A stretch of DNA of 64,000 nucleotides from Arenibacter sp. ARW7G5Y1 (GCF_003201775.1 NZ_QJJZ01000006.1:124001-188000); one strand, 5' to 3'. Positions 36,827 to 46,576 are shown, numbered from the stretch's first letter. Numbers and translations are program-made. Notes: generated by a model from the letters alone, not told the origin.

Positions 36827-37369
36827 TTCTGTCAGAGTTTAACAGCACTAAAGTAACCACTAATCAGGCGCTCAAAATTACCTATATCACCTCATATTTT
36901 AAAATTTCAATCAGAAATAAAAGGTATTAAACCTCAGGGCAGGCCCTGAACCCCATAATGGGAATCGACCCTAGGGTCCAGGTATTGAACCTAGATCCCG
37001 CCGAAAAAGGCGGGATTAGTTCAACTTGCAATTTTAAGTGCGTCTTACCGACTTCTCAAAATTGAGTTTCACTAATAAATACTGATCTACAAACTACCCA
37101 GTTGGTAGGATGTTCCAGGTCGGGGCCAATTTTACTGGATTTCCACTTTTTATCGACCCTTTGGTTCCATAAGTCGGATTTATGGTCACAAAACCAAATC
37201 ATTATCGGGAACAAAACAAACCGATCGGTAGGTTAGGCTTAAAAAGCAACACCCCCTACTTTATGGGAATGAACTATGCCAAAAGTCTATAGGAAACAAA
37301 ATAAATCCAGCTAATTGATATGACTTTATACCCTTTATTGGCCCCGGTACAACAAGTAACCGTTAATCA
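36827..37369. other. 543-bp intergenic region containing a repeat and palindromes
   Basis: No ORF seen. It holds TCAGGGC/GCCCTGA (36934-36949), a perfect 12-bp palindrome GACCCTAGGGTC (36967-36978), and repeat copy 2 (36980-37079). AGGTATT[A/G]AACCT occurs twice, at 36922 and at the repeat start. The remainder (37080-37369) shows nothing recognisable. Confidence 0.6.
36980..37079 (+). repeat. 100-bp interspersed repeat, copy 2
   Basis: Matches 849-948 at 91 of 100 ungapped positions. Here the stem is perfect: ATCCCGCC (36995-37002) with GGCGGGAT (37009-37016) around GAAAAA. The CTCAA/TTGAG stem is also kept. A 12-bp palindrome abuts its left end. It lies downstream of a minus-strand gene (DoxX-like), as does copy 1 (scoB). 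Confidence 0.75.
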
Positions 37370-37768
37370 TTAAGTGTTCAATAGAAATACCAAAAAAATA
37401 GCCGGAATAAAGTAAATGGCTATGGTCCTTGCCCCGTCATAATCCTTGGCCACACGCTGCCCCAGTAGCAACATCAACAAGGCTATACATGAAAGAATGG
37501 CACCGGCCAAGGCAACAGATCCATTGCCCTGAACGATGAGCATATAAAATCCTATGGTGCAAAGAATCCCCGCCATAATTTCCGCAACCATGACAGTACC
37601 CATTAATAAGGGAACCACATTCTTAAAAGAGGTTTGGGAAAAATGCTCTTTTAACCATGATAAATTGCCTTTCCAATCCAATATTTTATCCAATGCACTT
37701 TGAAGAAAGGTAATGATCAAAAAAAGGAGAAGAAGAAGTTCTGTAGGATAAGTTAATACGTTGGTCAT
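37370..37768 (-). CDS. DoxX/MauE-like small membrane protein
   Basis: 132 residues, four hydrophobic helices (ELLLLLFLIITFLQSALDKI, VVPLLMGTVMVAEIMAGILC and two more). The LDKILDWKGNLSWLKEHF loop after helix 1 is typical of the DoxX/MauE superfamily of quinone-linked membrane proteins. No specific partner is visible. It is 28 bp downstream of holB and probably co-transcribed. Confidence 0.8.
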   Translation of the reverse strand: MTNVLTYPTELLLLLFLIITFLQSALDKILDWKGNLSWLKEHFSQTSFKNVVPLLMGTVMVAEIMAGILCTIGFYMLIVQGNGSVALAGAILSCIALLMLLLGQRVAKDYDGARTIAIYFIPAIFLVFLLNT

Positions 37769-37796
37769 ATATGTCGCTTTTTGTTATACCATTAAT

Positions 37797-38948
37797 TTAA
37801 GCTGCCTTTTTGTGCAGCAATCGGGTTAATTTTATGGATAGATCCATGAGTATCAGTTTGGAATTGCCATTTCTTTCAATATGATAAATGGCGTCCTCCA
37901 ATTCCTTCACAATGGGAACAATATTACCTTCATGAACAAATGGGGCAAATTTTTCCAATTGAAATCCCTCCACATGAATCCTCATAAAAGCCAGTTCGCG
38001 GGTACTGTAGTTGATCAAAAGAGCCTGCCTCATTACGGACATGCAGTAATTCAAAAACTTTTTCTGGGTCTCCCTACCCGTCTTTGCCACCACCTCGCTC
38101 CAAGAGATAAGATCATGGATAGCAGCCTTGTTGCCCTTGGCTTTAAAGGCGCTTCTGACCCATTGGACAAACCACTTCTCAAATACCAAATCCTCGGAAT
38201 CGTTGTTCATGAAATCGAGGGCCTTATTAAAGTTGCCATTGGCTTCATGGGATATTCTATGGGCGTCCTCCCTGGAAACTCCCCTGTCTATCAAAGCCTG
38301 TGAAATAGCCTCATCTGCCAGCCTCGGGAAATGCAATATTTGGCATCTAGATCTAATTGTTTGAATTATTTGTTCTTCATCTTCTGCAATCAAAATCAAT
38401 ACCGTTTTGTCCGGCGGTTCCTCGATTAATTTCAGAAGTTTGTTGGCGGTCGCGGTATTCATTTTTTCGGCCATCCAAATAATAAGGGCCTTATATCCGC
38501 CTTCATATGATTTCAGGGACAGTTTCTTTACCACATCCTGAGCCTCGTCCACACCTATCTGTCCTTGTTTATTCTCTATCCCTATCAATTTATACCAATC
38601 GAAAAGATTTCCATAGGGCTGCTCCTTTACAAATTGGCGCCAATCTTCCATATAATGATCACTAACGGCATGGCTCTTTACCTTATCCGAATTGGATACC
38701 GGAAAGACAAAATGCACATCTGGATGTGCCAAGGAGTTAAACTTGGTGTTGCAGGCGCTATTGCCGTTAATATTCTCCCCATCAATATTGCCACAAAGCA
38801 GGTACTGTACATAACATATGGCCATTGGTAATGTACCACATCCTTCTGGGCCAACGAATAATTGTGCATGGGGTATACGCCCAGCATCTGCACTGGAAAC
38901 TAGATGGTTCTTTATATGGGAAAGTCCTAAAATATCCTTGAATAGCAT
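37797..38948 (-). CDS. holB: DNA polymerase III subunit delta prime
   Basis: 383 residues, AAA+ clamp-loader subunit. N-terminal fold with LSHIKNHLVSSADAGRIPHA and HAQLFVGPEGCGTLPMAICY, where the P-loop is degenerate (no GKT), as is usual for delta prime, which does not hydrolyse ATP. The sensor-type segment KLLKLIEEPPDKTVLILIAE and SRCQILHFPRL are conserved. The -7 box (38953-38960) ends 4 nt before the ATG. Confidence 0.88.
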   Translation of the reverse strand: MLFKDILGLSHIKNHLVSSADAGRIPHAQLFVGPEGCGTLPMAICYVQYLLCGNIDGENINGNSACNTKFNSLAHPDVHFVFPVSNSDKVKSHAVSDHYMEDWRQFVKEQPYGNLFDWYKLIGIENKQGQIGVDEAQDVVKKLSLKSYEGGYKALIIWMAEKMNTATANKLLKLIEEPPDKTVLILIAEDEEQIIQTIRSRCQILHFPRLADEAISQALIDRGVSREDAHRISHEANGNFNKALDFMNNDSEDLVFEKWFVQWVRSAFKAKGNKAAIHDLISWSEVVAKTGRETQKKFLNYCMSVMRQALLINYSTRELAFMRIHVEGFQLEKFAPFVHEGNIVPIVKELEDAIYHIERNGNSKLILMDLSIKLTRLLHKKAA

Positions 38949-38952
38949 GACC

Positions 38953-38960
38953 CAAATATA
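38953..38960 (-). promoter_or_regulatory. holB -7 promoter box (TATATTTG)
   Basis: Exact TAnnTTTG on the minus strand with only 4 nt between the box and the holB ATG. Transcription should start at or within a few bases of the start codon. Confidence 0.6.
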
Positions 38961-39148
38961 GCGGTTTTTATCCGATAATAACTCGATGCAGGGTCTTTGA
39001 AAATTATAAGAAAGCAGGCCGTTCCTTTTTGAAAATCCAACTTAACATTTAGGTTGTCCATTAGGCACTTACAATTTTAAAATCAACATTGGCCCATAAG
39101 CCATGCAAATAAATGGAACAGTCTCTTTAAACACTACCCATAAATCTT

Positions 39149-39156
39149 TACATTTG
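39149..39156 (+). promoter_or_regulatory. pgk -7 promoter box (TACATTTG)
   Basis: Exact TAnnTTTG, 24 nt before the ATG at 39181. The in-frame upstream ATG at 39103 lies before this promoter and is unlikely to be used. Confidence 0.65.
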
Positions 39157-39180
39157 TCATTCTCTAAAAATAAGTGGCAA

Positions 39181-40371
39181 ATGAAAACCATCAACGATTT
39201 TAATTTTAAAGGTAAAAAGGCATTAATAAGGGTAGACTTTAATGTACCATTGGACGCGGATTTTAATGTAACCGACGATAATAGAATAGCAGCTGCAAAG
39301 CCCACAATCATAAAAATATTGGAAGATGGCGGAAGTGCCGTACTAATGAGCCATTTGGGAAGACCCGACGGAAAAGTAAATCCTGATTTATCCCTTAAGC
39401 ACATTTGTAACAAGGTATCCGAAGTACTTGGTGTAAAGGTTAAATTCTCAACCGAAAGCGTTGGACCTATAGCCGAAAAGGCCGTGGCGGAATTAAAAAG
39501 CGGTGAAGTTCTTTTATTGGAAAACCTCAGGTTCCATGCTGAAGAGGAAAAAGGAGATAAAAACTTTGCCGAGCAATTATCCAATCTAGGGGATATTTAT
39601 GTAAACGATGCCTTTGGAACAGCGCATAGGGCCCATGCCTCCACTACCATAGTTGCCCAATTTTTTCCAGAAAGTAAATGTTTTGGATTCTTGTTGGCCA
39701 AAGAAATAGAGGCCATAGAAAAGGTAATGCGAACAGGGGAAAAGCCTGTAACCGCCATTTTGGGAGGAGCAAAAGTGTCCTCAAAAATTACGATCATCGA
39801 AAACATTTTGGATAAAGTAGACCATCTGATTATTGGTGGTGGAATGACCTACACCTTTGTTAAGGCCAAAGGAGGAAAAGTCGGAAATTCCATATGCGAG
39901 GATGATAAAATGGAATTGGCCTTGGAAATACTTGACAAAGCCAAGAAAAAAGGAGTAGAAGTGCACATCCCAATTGATGTTTTGGCAGCGGACGACTTTA
40001 ACAACAATGCCAACACCAAGGTGGTCAATTCCAACGAAATTCCGGATGGTTGGCAAGGTTTGGATGCTGGACCCAAAACTCTGGAAATATTTAAGGAAGT
40101 AATCTTAAAGTCGAAAACCATTTTATGGAATGGTCCTATAGGAGTTTTTGAAATGGAAAGTTTTGCCAAGGGTACCATTGCCATTGGTAATTTTATTGAT
40201 GAAGCAACTAAAAATGGTGCCTTTTCGTTAGTGGGTGGCGGAGATTCCGTTGCCGCGGTAAAGCAATTTGGTTTTGAAGACAAGGTAAGCTATGTTTCCA
40301 CCGGCGGAGGGGCTATGCTGGAAAGCCTAGAAGGTAAAACACTACCTGGAATAGCAGCAATATTGGCGTAA
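39181..40371 (+). CDS. pgk: Phosphoglycerate kinase
   Basis: 396 residues from ATG 39181 ([20 protein letters not shown]). Family signature RVDFNVPLD near the N terminus, [12 protein letters not shown] in the middle, and the nucleotide-binding C-terminal motifs [13 protein letters not shown] and STGGGAMLE. Transfers phosphate from 1,3-bisphosphoglycerate to ADP. The glycolysis/gluconeogenesis enzyme is complete. Confidence 0.97.
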   Translation: MKTINDFNFKGKKALIRVDFNVPLDADFNVTDDNRIAAAKPTIIKILEDGGSAVLMSHLGRPDGKVNPDLSLKHICNKVSEVLGVKVKFSTESVGPIAEKAVAELKSGEVLLLENLRFHAEEEKGDKNFAEQLSNLGDIYVNDAFGTAHRAHASTTIVAQFFPESKCFGFLLAKEIEAIEKVMRTGEKPVTAILGGAKVSSKITIIENILDKVDHLIIGGGMTYTFVKAKGGKVGNSICEDDKMELALEILDKAKKKGVEVHIPIDVLAADDFNNNANTKVVNSNEIPDGWQGLDAGPKTLEIFKEVILKSKTILWNGPIGVFEMESFAKGTIAIGNFIDEATKNGAFSLVGGGDSVAAVKQFGFEDKVSYVSTGGGAMLESLEGKTLPGIAAILA

Positions 40372-40486
40372 ATACAACGTTATCCAATAAGGGTTATCTG
40401 CGTTTTGATCTGCTTTTAAAAATTAAATTTTAAAGTTTAGAAAAAAATCACGATTTTAGTCCGCCCCGCTTAAAAAAACAAACCTT

Positions 40487-42124
40487 ATGTATACATCCAA
40501 ATATATTGTATTGGGAGTTTTGTCTATGGGTTTCTTGGCTACAGGTGTAGCACAGGAATTTGATTCAATACCAAGTACCAAGCAAGGCCTTAATGTCCTA
40601 AAAACACAAGAAATTCCGGTGGATACCACTGCCATGGATATGGAAGGTGTAGAGCAGATGGAAACTATGGAAGCCAAGGATGATATTCAGGACAATCCGT
40701 TATTTCTGGTAAAAGGCCAAAAAAAATACGATTTAAAGGACCGTCCAGAAACCGCTAAATTTGATAGTCTATGGATGAAGGAACTGTACGACAGCTCCTC
40801 TTTATTCGATTCCATTTATCAGGACATTACCACCTTGGAAATAGATTCTGTATATCATTATAATGTAGACACGGATACTTTAAAGGCCAGATTAGAGATC
40901 CTAAATCAAAAGACACCCTTTAATATTGTATACAATCCTTCCCTGGAAAATGTAATACGATACTTTCTTACCCGTAAAAGGGATATGATGAGTAGGATGT
41001 TGACTATTAGCCAGTTTTATTTTCCCTTGTTCGAACAAGAATTGGACAATCAAAATGTACCCTTGGAACTTAAATATTTGGCTATTGTGGAATCGGCACT
41101 AAATCCGAGGGCCCGCTCCAGGGTAGGTGCCACTGGATTATGGCAATTTATGTATGGCACAGGAAAAATGTACGATTTGGATGTTAGCAGTTATGTTGAT
41201 GAACGTAGCGACCCCATTAATTCGACCAAGGCGGCAAGTTTGTACCTTAAAAAACTACACGACATCTTTGATGATTGGGATTTGGCCCTGGCGGCCTATA
41301 ATTCAGGACCCGGCAACGTAAACAAAGCTATTAGGAGATCTGGAGGATACAAGAATTATTGGAATATAAGAAGAAATCTACCTAGGGAAACTGCAGGATA
41401 TGTACCAGCATTTTTAGCTACGATGTATATTTTTGAATATGCGGAAGAACATGGATTCACCAGACAGGTTACGGACCGTCCATATTTTGAGACCGATACC
41501 ATACATGTGAAGAGCACTATTACCTTCAATCAAATTTCGGAATTGGTAGATGTTAGCGAAGAGGAATTGCTCTTTTTAAATCCTGCATACAAACTAAAGG
41601 TTATACCGTATGTAAAGGGGAAAAATTATGCCTTGCGGCTCCCAGTGGATGCATTGGGGAAATTTGTGGCCAATGAGAAGGCCATTTATGCACATGTACA
41701 GAATCAATTGAAATCCAAGGAAGAGCCCTTACCACAAATAGTGCAGTCGAAAGATCAAATTACCTACAAGGTTCGCAGTGGTGATTTCTTGGGAAAGATT
41801 GCGGAAAGATACGGAGTTGGTGTTAGCCAGATCAAAAATTGGAACGGACTACGAAGCAACAATCTTAGAATAGGCCAAAGATTGACTATTTACCCAAGAA
41901 AAATTCCTTCATCGATAAGTTCGGCAAGTACCAGAAAAAAATCAACAAACTCAGTGGCTGCGGCAGGAAACAAGGTACATACGGTTAAAAGTGGAGACTC
42001 CCTTTGGACCATTTCTAAAAAATATCCTGGAATTAGTATAGATAATTTGCGAAAATGGAACGGTATTAGTGGTAATGACATAAAACCGGGCACAAAGTTA
42101 AAATTGTGCGATTGTTCTTCGTAA
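40487..42124 (+). CDS. LysM-containing lytic transglycosylase (MltD type)
   Basis: 545 residues. Signal-like N terminus (YIVLGVLSMGFLATGVAQ), an acidic linker, an SLT family 1 domain (about 180-300) with catalytic glutamate in AIVESALNPRARSRVGATGLWQ (partly quoted) and the NSGPGNV motif, then two LysM repeats (about 420-465 and 495-540) that bind peptidoglycan. It cleaves glycan strands to 1,6-anhydro products in the periplasm. It lies 12 bp before the DUF4837 lipoprotein gene. Confidence 0.9.
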   Translation: MYTSKYIVLGVLSMGFLATGVAQEFDSIPSTKQGLNVLKTQEIPVDTTAMDMEGVEQMETMEAKDDIQDNPLFLVKGQKKYDLKDRPETAKFDSLWMKELYDSSSLFDSIYQDITTLEIDSVYHYNVDTDTLKARLEILNQKTPFNIVYNPSLENVIRYFLTRKRDMMSRMLTISQFYFPLFEQELDNQNVPLELKYLAIVESALNPRARSRVGATGLWQFMYGTGKMYDLDVSSYVDERSDPINSTKAASLYLKKLHDIFDDWDLALAAYNSGPGNVNKAIRRSGGYKNYWNIRRNLPRETAGYVPAFLATMYIFEYAEEHGFTRQVTDRPYFETDTIHVKSTITFNQISELVDVSEEELLFLNPAYKLKVIPYVKGKNYALRLPVDALGKFVANEKAIYAHVQNQLKSKEEPLPQIVQSKDQITYKVRSGDFLGKIAERYGVGVSQIKNWNGLRSNNLRIGQRLTIYPRKIPSSISSASTRKKSTNSVAAAGNKVHTVKSGDSLWTISKKYPGISIDNLRKWNGISGNDIKPGTKLKLCDCSS

Positions 42125-42136
42125 ATAAATAACTAT

Positions 42137-43129
42137 ATGAAAAAAATTGGCGCAGTAGTATTATTACTTTGTTTAATCATTGTCTCCTGTGGAGAAAAAG
42201 AAAAAAAGAAGTATCTACCAGAATCCATCGGTGCCATAAATTCCTTGGCCGTTGTTATGGACAATGAGTTATGGGAAGGGAAAGTTGGTGACCGGGTAAG
42301 GCAGCATTTTGCAGCACCTGTTCTGGGCCTTTCCTGGGAAGAGCCCTTATTTACCATTAATCAAATGCCCCAAAAAGTATTCTCCGGTACAATTATACAA
42401 ACCCGTTCGGTACTTTTTGTTGCCAAGGACACATTGAGCCTCGCCCACATTAAAACCGATGTTTATGCCACTCCCCAAAAGGTTGGAGTCATCAAAGGGA
42501 GTACGGATGACGAAATTATTTCCAATTTAGATTCCAAAGCCGATGAGATTATTGCAGCTTTTAAGGAGGTGGAAATCCAAGAATCACAAAAGCGATTCTT
42601 AAAATCGCTTAGCAAGGAAACGGTATTGAACGACAAGTTGGGCATAACCCTGTCCCTACCCTCTATTTATAAAGTTGGTAAGCAAGAGAATAATTTTATT
42701 TGGATCGATAGACAAATTCAAAAAGGGAGCATGAATATTATTGCCTATGATATTCCCAATAATTATTTTAAAAACGATTCCACCTTTGTCAAGGATATTG
42801 TGGCCATGCGCGATTCTATAGGCAAGCAATATATTCCGGGACCCGATGTACCCGGAAAAACAACCTATATGATGACCGAGAAAGCTTTTGCCCCTTATGT
42901 TTTTCCTGTGGAAGTCGCCGATAGAAAGGCTGCCGAAGTTAGGGGAATATGGGAGATTAACGGATATCCTATGGCGGGACCTTTTCTGACATATATCATA
43001 AACGACGATAAAAATAATAGGAAAGTGGTCATTGAAGGTTTTGTTTTTGCCCCTGCTACGGAAAAAAGGGACGATATGTTTCAGCTCGAGGCTATTTTAA
43101 AAACAGTAAAGTTCCAGGATAGCAAATAA
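42137..43129 (+). CDS. DUF4837 lipoprotein
   Basis: 330 residues, lipoprotein signal (LCLIIVSCGEK, cysteine at 16). The mature protein starts with LPESIGAINSLAVVMDNELWEG and carries ITLSLPSIYKVGKQENNFIW in the middle, features of the Bacteroidota-specific DUF4837 family. Function unknown. It is in one operon with the MltD-like enzyme, which points to a cell-wall role. Confidence 0.85.
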   Translation: MKKIGAVVLLLCLIIVSCGEKEKKKYLPESIGAINSLAVVMDNELWEGKVGDRVRQHFAAPVLGLSWEEPLFTINQMPQKVFSGTIIQTRSVLFVAKDTLSLAHIKTDVYATPQKVGVIKGSTDDEIISNLDSKADEIIAAFKEVEIQESQKRFLKSLSKETVLNDKLGITLSLPSIYKVGKQENNFIWIDRQIQKGSMNIIAYDIPNNYFKNDSTFVKDIVAMRDSIGKQYIPGPDVPGKTTYMMTEKAFAPYVFPVEVADRKAAEVRGIWEINGYPMAGPFLTYIINDDKNNRKVVIEGFVFAPATEKRDDMFQLEAILKTVKFQDSK

Positions 43130-43152
43130 TCATATTGCAAACAAATATTGTT

Positions 43153-43182
43153 TAGGGCCCTTTTAGGGGCCCTATTTTTTTT
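43153..43182 (+). terminator. Terminator of the mltD-DUF4837 operon
   Basis: TAGGGCCC (43153-43160) pairs exactly with GGGCCCTA (43167-43174), followed by an uninterrupted run of T. Confidence 0.9.
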
Positions 43183-43304
43183 AACTCAACTTATCGTTCA
43201 ATAGTATTACCAACGCCATAAAAACGCATTAAAACAGCATTGGCCCCAGTTTCCCGATTTGGTCCTAGTCTGTACAGGGATTAAAATGGCTTATAGGCAA
43301 CAAA

Positions 43305-43326
43305 AAAACGCCCTCACGGGCGTTTT
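43305..43326. terminator. Bidirectional hairpin terminator after the 56-residue gene
   Basis: AAAACGCCC (43305-43313) pairs exactly with GGGCGTTTT (43318-43326) around TCAC. It lies 24 nt beyond the stop of the small minus-strand gene. Confidence 0.85.
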
Positions 43327-43349
43327 CTGGTTTGGTTGGTTTGTTGGTT

Positions 43350-43520
43350 TTAATCAAAGGCAAAACCCGTGGTAATTCTGAAAATAAAAGCATAGAGTAC
43401 AATTAAAAAACTAGCGAAACAAAACCAGCTCATCACCTTAAAAAAGGATTTTATAAAAGCGTGACCCAAGTTTCTAAATGCCTCTAAATAAATTTCTCTG
43501 ATTAATAGAACATTTTTCAT
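43350..43520 (-). CDS. Small membrane protein, 56 residues (DUF6747-like)
   Basis: The start chosen is the ATG at 43518-43520, giving MKNVLLIREIYLEAFRNLGH; the longer reading upstream is rich in chance codons. The N-terminal half is amphipathic (LIREIYLEAFRNLGHAFIKS) and the C-terminal half is one membrane helix (FFKVMSWFCFASFLIVLYAFIF), ending TTGFAFD. From memory this resembles the small Flavobacteriia family DUF6747, of unknown function. A strong terminator follows, as expected for a real monocistronic gene. Confidence 0.7.
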   Translation of the reverse strand: MKNVLLIREIYLEAFRNLGHAFIKSFFKVMSWFCFASFLIVLYAFIFRITTGFAFD

Positions 43521-43945
43521 AATATTTGGTTTGGTTAAATGGTTGGTTATTAGATATATATAACTCAAAATTTTATGATTAGGTATTTCATCGGACTTTT
43601 TTGTTGTAAATGGGCGTTTAAACGTTGTGAAAGTGGATTGAACCATTAATCAAAGCCGCTACGCCCAGCCAACTACAATTCTATAACCCAAATAATCCAA
43701 CTAAATATATATGTAGATAGCTTACTACTTAAAGCCGACTGTAAAATTCAGTGGCTTGAACAACAAAAGAACCTCCAACCAAAATCAAAAATATCCAATA
43801 AATGGACAACCGGATTTTTAACCGGCATCTTTGAATGGAACTATATAATAATGAGTATTCTCATTAAATTGAAAGCACAAAAAACCGCCTGTTCCAAAAA
43901 AAGAAAGGCGGCTATAACCCTATTGTTTATGGGTATGTCTTAAAA
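43521..43945. other. Intergenic, contains the terminator of the OmpA-family gene
   Basis: 425 bp upstream of the 56-residue gene. Beyond the hairpin at 43878-43912 I see no gene or repeat. No exact -7 box for the small gene is visible. Confidence 0.4.
43878..43912 (-). terminator. Terminator of the PorE-like gene
   Basis: CCGCCT (43885-43890) pairs with AGGCGG (43906-43911). On the minus strand it is followed by TTTTTT. It lies about 35 nt after the stop codon at 43946. Confidence 0.7.
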
Positions 43946-46576
43946 TTACATCTTTACTATTATAAATTCGGAACGCCTATTGAGTTCGTGTTTCTCCCTG
44001 CTACATCGAACTCCATTCCCACATTCATTGATCAAACGTTCCTCGCCGTACCCGATGGCACTTTCAATACGATCTTCCGAAATACCCTTGGAAATAAGAT
44101 ACGCCCTAGTTGACTTGGCTCTTTTATCGGATAGATATTTATTGTAGACATCGGGACCTCGGGAATCGGTATGGGATTCAATCTTAATGACCATATCCTT
44201 GTACTCGTTCATCACTTGAACCAATTTATCCAATTCCAGTGAAGCGTCCTTTCTTATATAGGATTTATCAAAATCAAAGAAAATCATATCGGTCTTAAGC
44301 TTTTTTATACCATCTTCAATTACTATGAGCTCCTTTAGCTTTTTCATGGTAATATCCACATTTACAACTTCATTTTTCTTCGTTTCTGCAGTAACCACAT
44401 TTTCAAAGAATTCACTCCTCGTTGTTTTAATGGTGTATTTGGTATCGGAATCCAAATCTTCAAAGACAAAGGAACCGTCATCTTCTGTAACCATTTCCTT
44501 TAATTTAATATTATTTTCATCCAAAAGGGTAACCAAGGCCTTAGGCATTATATCGCCGGTAATCATTTCGGTAACTACCCCGGAAATAGCATTCTTTACC
44601 ACTTCTTCAGGCACCAGTCTTTCGAAAGAATAAATATCGTCATCCCCTTTACCCCCACGTCTATTGGAGGCAAAATATCCTTTTTGACTTTCTTCATTCA
44701 CGATATAGGAAAAATCATCCTTATTACTGTTAATGGGCTGGCCCATATTGCTTACCTCTTTAAATCCTTCCTCGTCATAAGCAACTTCGTAAAGATCCAA
44801 TCCGCCGAGTCCTACATGCCCATTAGACGCGAAGTACAACTTTTTATCATTGATAAAAGGAAACATTTCCTTCTGTTCGGTATTTATTCCAGGGCCTAAA
44901 TTCTTGGGCTCAGAGTATCTTCCGTTACCTAGGACATCAACCACAAAAATATCAGTATCCCCTATGGTTCCCGGCATATCCGAAACGAAAAACAGTTTTT
45001 TCCCATCCGGGCTCAATGCAGGATGTCCCGTAGAATATTCATCACTGTTAAAGGGTACTTCTTCGGCTTCTGTCCATTCCCCATCAATTTTCCTGGAAGT
45101 ATATATCTTTAAATGGTTAACCCCATTTTTGTCCCTCTTTAATTTTTTACCATAATTATTTCTAGTGAAATACATAGTTGAATTATCCGGGCTAAACGTT
45201 ACCGATGCCTCGTGATATTTGGTATTTATTTTCTTAGAAAACCTAATGGCCTCCTTGAGGTCTTGGGACTCCTTATTTATTTTGGACACATAAAGATCCA
45301 AATAAGGTTGATTATTCCACTTATACCGTCTGGTATTAAAGATGGAGGAGTCTTTGGCAGATGCAAATACAATCTCATCCTCATTGTAGAACATGGGCGA
45401 AAATTCCGAATACTTGGTGTTTATGGCTAAATTTTTAAGTCCAAATTTAAGTTCCATATTGAGGATATTGTCCAAGACAGTTTCTTTTTGATTTGCGCTT
45501 AAATTCAATTTGGAACCTACATTGCCTTTTTGAACCTCTTTGTCATAGAGTCTCATCATTCTCTTGGATTTGGCATACTTACCCGTACCCTTCAAGGTAT
45601 GGGCGTATTTGAAAATTTGATCCGGTGATACCTCCTCTTCATATCTTTCAAAAATGATATTGTAATAATAATAGGCCTTTGCCATATTGGTATTGTAGTA
45701 ATGGGCATCCCCTGCCTTTTGAAGTATTTCCAAGGAATAATTATTGGCATCCTTTTTTATAGCTTCTTCATATAATTCGGCCGCCTGCGCATACCACATT
45801 TTATTAAAATATTCATCCGCTTTTTTAATCAGCCGTGCCGCATTTGCGTTTAAGTTGGTGTTGGTATTACTTGCCAAGTCCACTTCCTCAATGGGGCTCA
45901 GCATATCATAAGTAACCTCTTCAACAGATAATTCCTCCCTGGACGAGGTTTTATTTTCCTTGGGCTCAAAATTCCTATCTTGATCAGGAGCATTGGCCCC
46001 TTTGGGATGATCCTTTACCTCTTGATCCAAATTCTTGTCCAATGCGGTATTGGGCAAAGGTAAACTTGAAATAGTACCAAGTCCGTCTATTTCTATTTTT
46101 TTGGATTTTCCACCGTTATCCACGTTCATCAACCAAAATGGATCGGTATAAGCACCATCCAACTTGGAGTTACAAGCAGCTATAGCACTATCCAGTGTAT
46201 CATACCTACTCAGGTATACATAGTTAAGACCATTGCCGGAATTGCTAATATATCCCGCCTCAAAGCCTTTATCCTTCAATTTCTTTGCTAATTTTTGAGC
46301 ATTGCCCACATCAGAGAATACTCCAGAAACAATATAAAAACCTTCGTCAGCCCCTTTGATGTTTTTAAACGTTCTACTTTTAATATGGTTTGCAGAGGCC
46401 CTTTTTCCAAACACCTCTGGGGAAACCCTATCGCTAGTGGAATTGAAATTATTATTGGTACTTATATCTATATTGGAAAACCGCTTATCCATATCGGAGG
46501 CAGCCTTATTCCTAATTCCTTGGGCACTGCCACTAATAGCAAAAAAGAGCAAGCAGGCTGTTAGAAGTTGTTTCAT
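43946..46576 (-). CDS. OmpA-family protein with SPOR, TPR, PD40 propeller and CRD domains (PorE-like)
   Basis: 876 residues from ATG 46574-46576 (MKQLLTACLLFFAISGSAQG, a signal peptide). Order: SPOR-like domain (about 80-155, GFYIVSGVFSDVGNAQKLAK), acidic linker, TPR region (about 250-350), WD40/PD40-type beta-propeller (about 375-640, e.g. LSPDGKKLFFVSDMPG), a carboxypeptidase-regulatory-like beta-sandwich (about 665-745) and an OmpA C-terminal peptidoglycan-binding domain (about 770-876, ESHTDSRGPDVYNKYLSDKR). Apart from the SPOR domain this is the layout of PorE, a peptidoglycan-bound type IX secretion component. No porP/sprF-like gene is adjacent. Confidence 0.88.
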   Translation of the reverse strand: MKQLLTACLLFFAISGSAQGIRNKAASDMDKRFSNIDISTNNNFNSTSDRVSPEVFGKRASANHIKSRTFKNIKGADEGFYIVSGVFSDVGNAQKLAKKLKDKGFEAGYISNSGNGLNYVYLSRYDTLDSAIAACNSKLDGAYTDPFWLMNVDNGGKSKKIEIDGLGTISSLPLPNTALDKNLDQEVKDHPKGANAPDQDRNFEPKENKTSSREELSVEEVTYDMLSPIEEVDLASNTNTNLNANAARLIKKADEYFNKMWYAQAAELYEEAIKKDANNYSLEILQKAGDAHYYNTNMAKAYYYYNIIFERYEEEVSPDQIFKYAHTLKGTGKYAKSKRMMRLYDKEVQKGNVGSKLNLSANQKETVLDNILNMELKFGLKNLAINTKYSEFSPMFYNEDEIVFASAKDSSIFNTRRYKWNNQPYLDLYVSKINKESQDLKEAIRFSKKINTKYHEASVTFSPDNSTMYFTRNNYGKKLKRDKNGVNHLKIYTSRKIDGEWTEAEEVPFNSDEYSTGHPALSPDGKKLFFVSDMPGTIGDTDIFVVDVLGNGRYSEPKNLGPGINTEQKEMFPFINDKKLYFASNGHVGLGGLDLYEVAYDEEGFKEVSNMGQPINSNKDDFSYIVNEESQKGYFASNRRGGKGDDDIYSFERLVPEEVVKNAISGVVTEMITGDIMPKALVTLLDENNIKLKEMVTEDDGSFVFEDLDSDTKYTIKTTRSEFFENVVTAETKKNEVVNVDITMKKLKELIVIEDGIKKLKTDMIFFDFDKSYIRKDASLELDKLVQVMNEYKDMVIKIESHTDSRGPDVYNKYLSDKRAKSTRAYLISKGISEDRIESAIGYGEERLINECGNGVRCSREKHELNRRSEFIIVKM

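Noticed and set aside
37080-37369. Searched for a gene remnant or an insertion sequence next to repeat copy 2
   Set aside because: No frame shows transposase-like or other recognisable residues; left as plain intergenic DNA.
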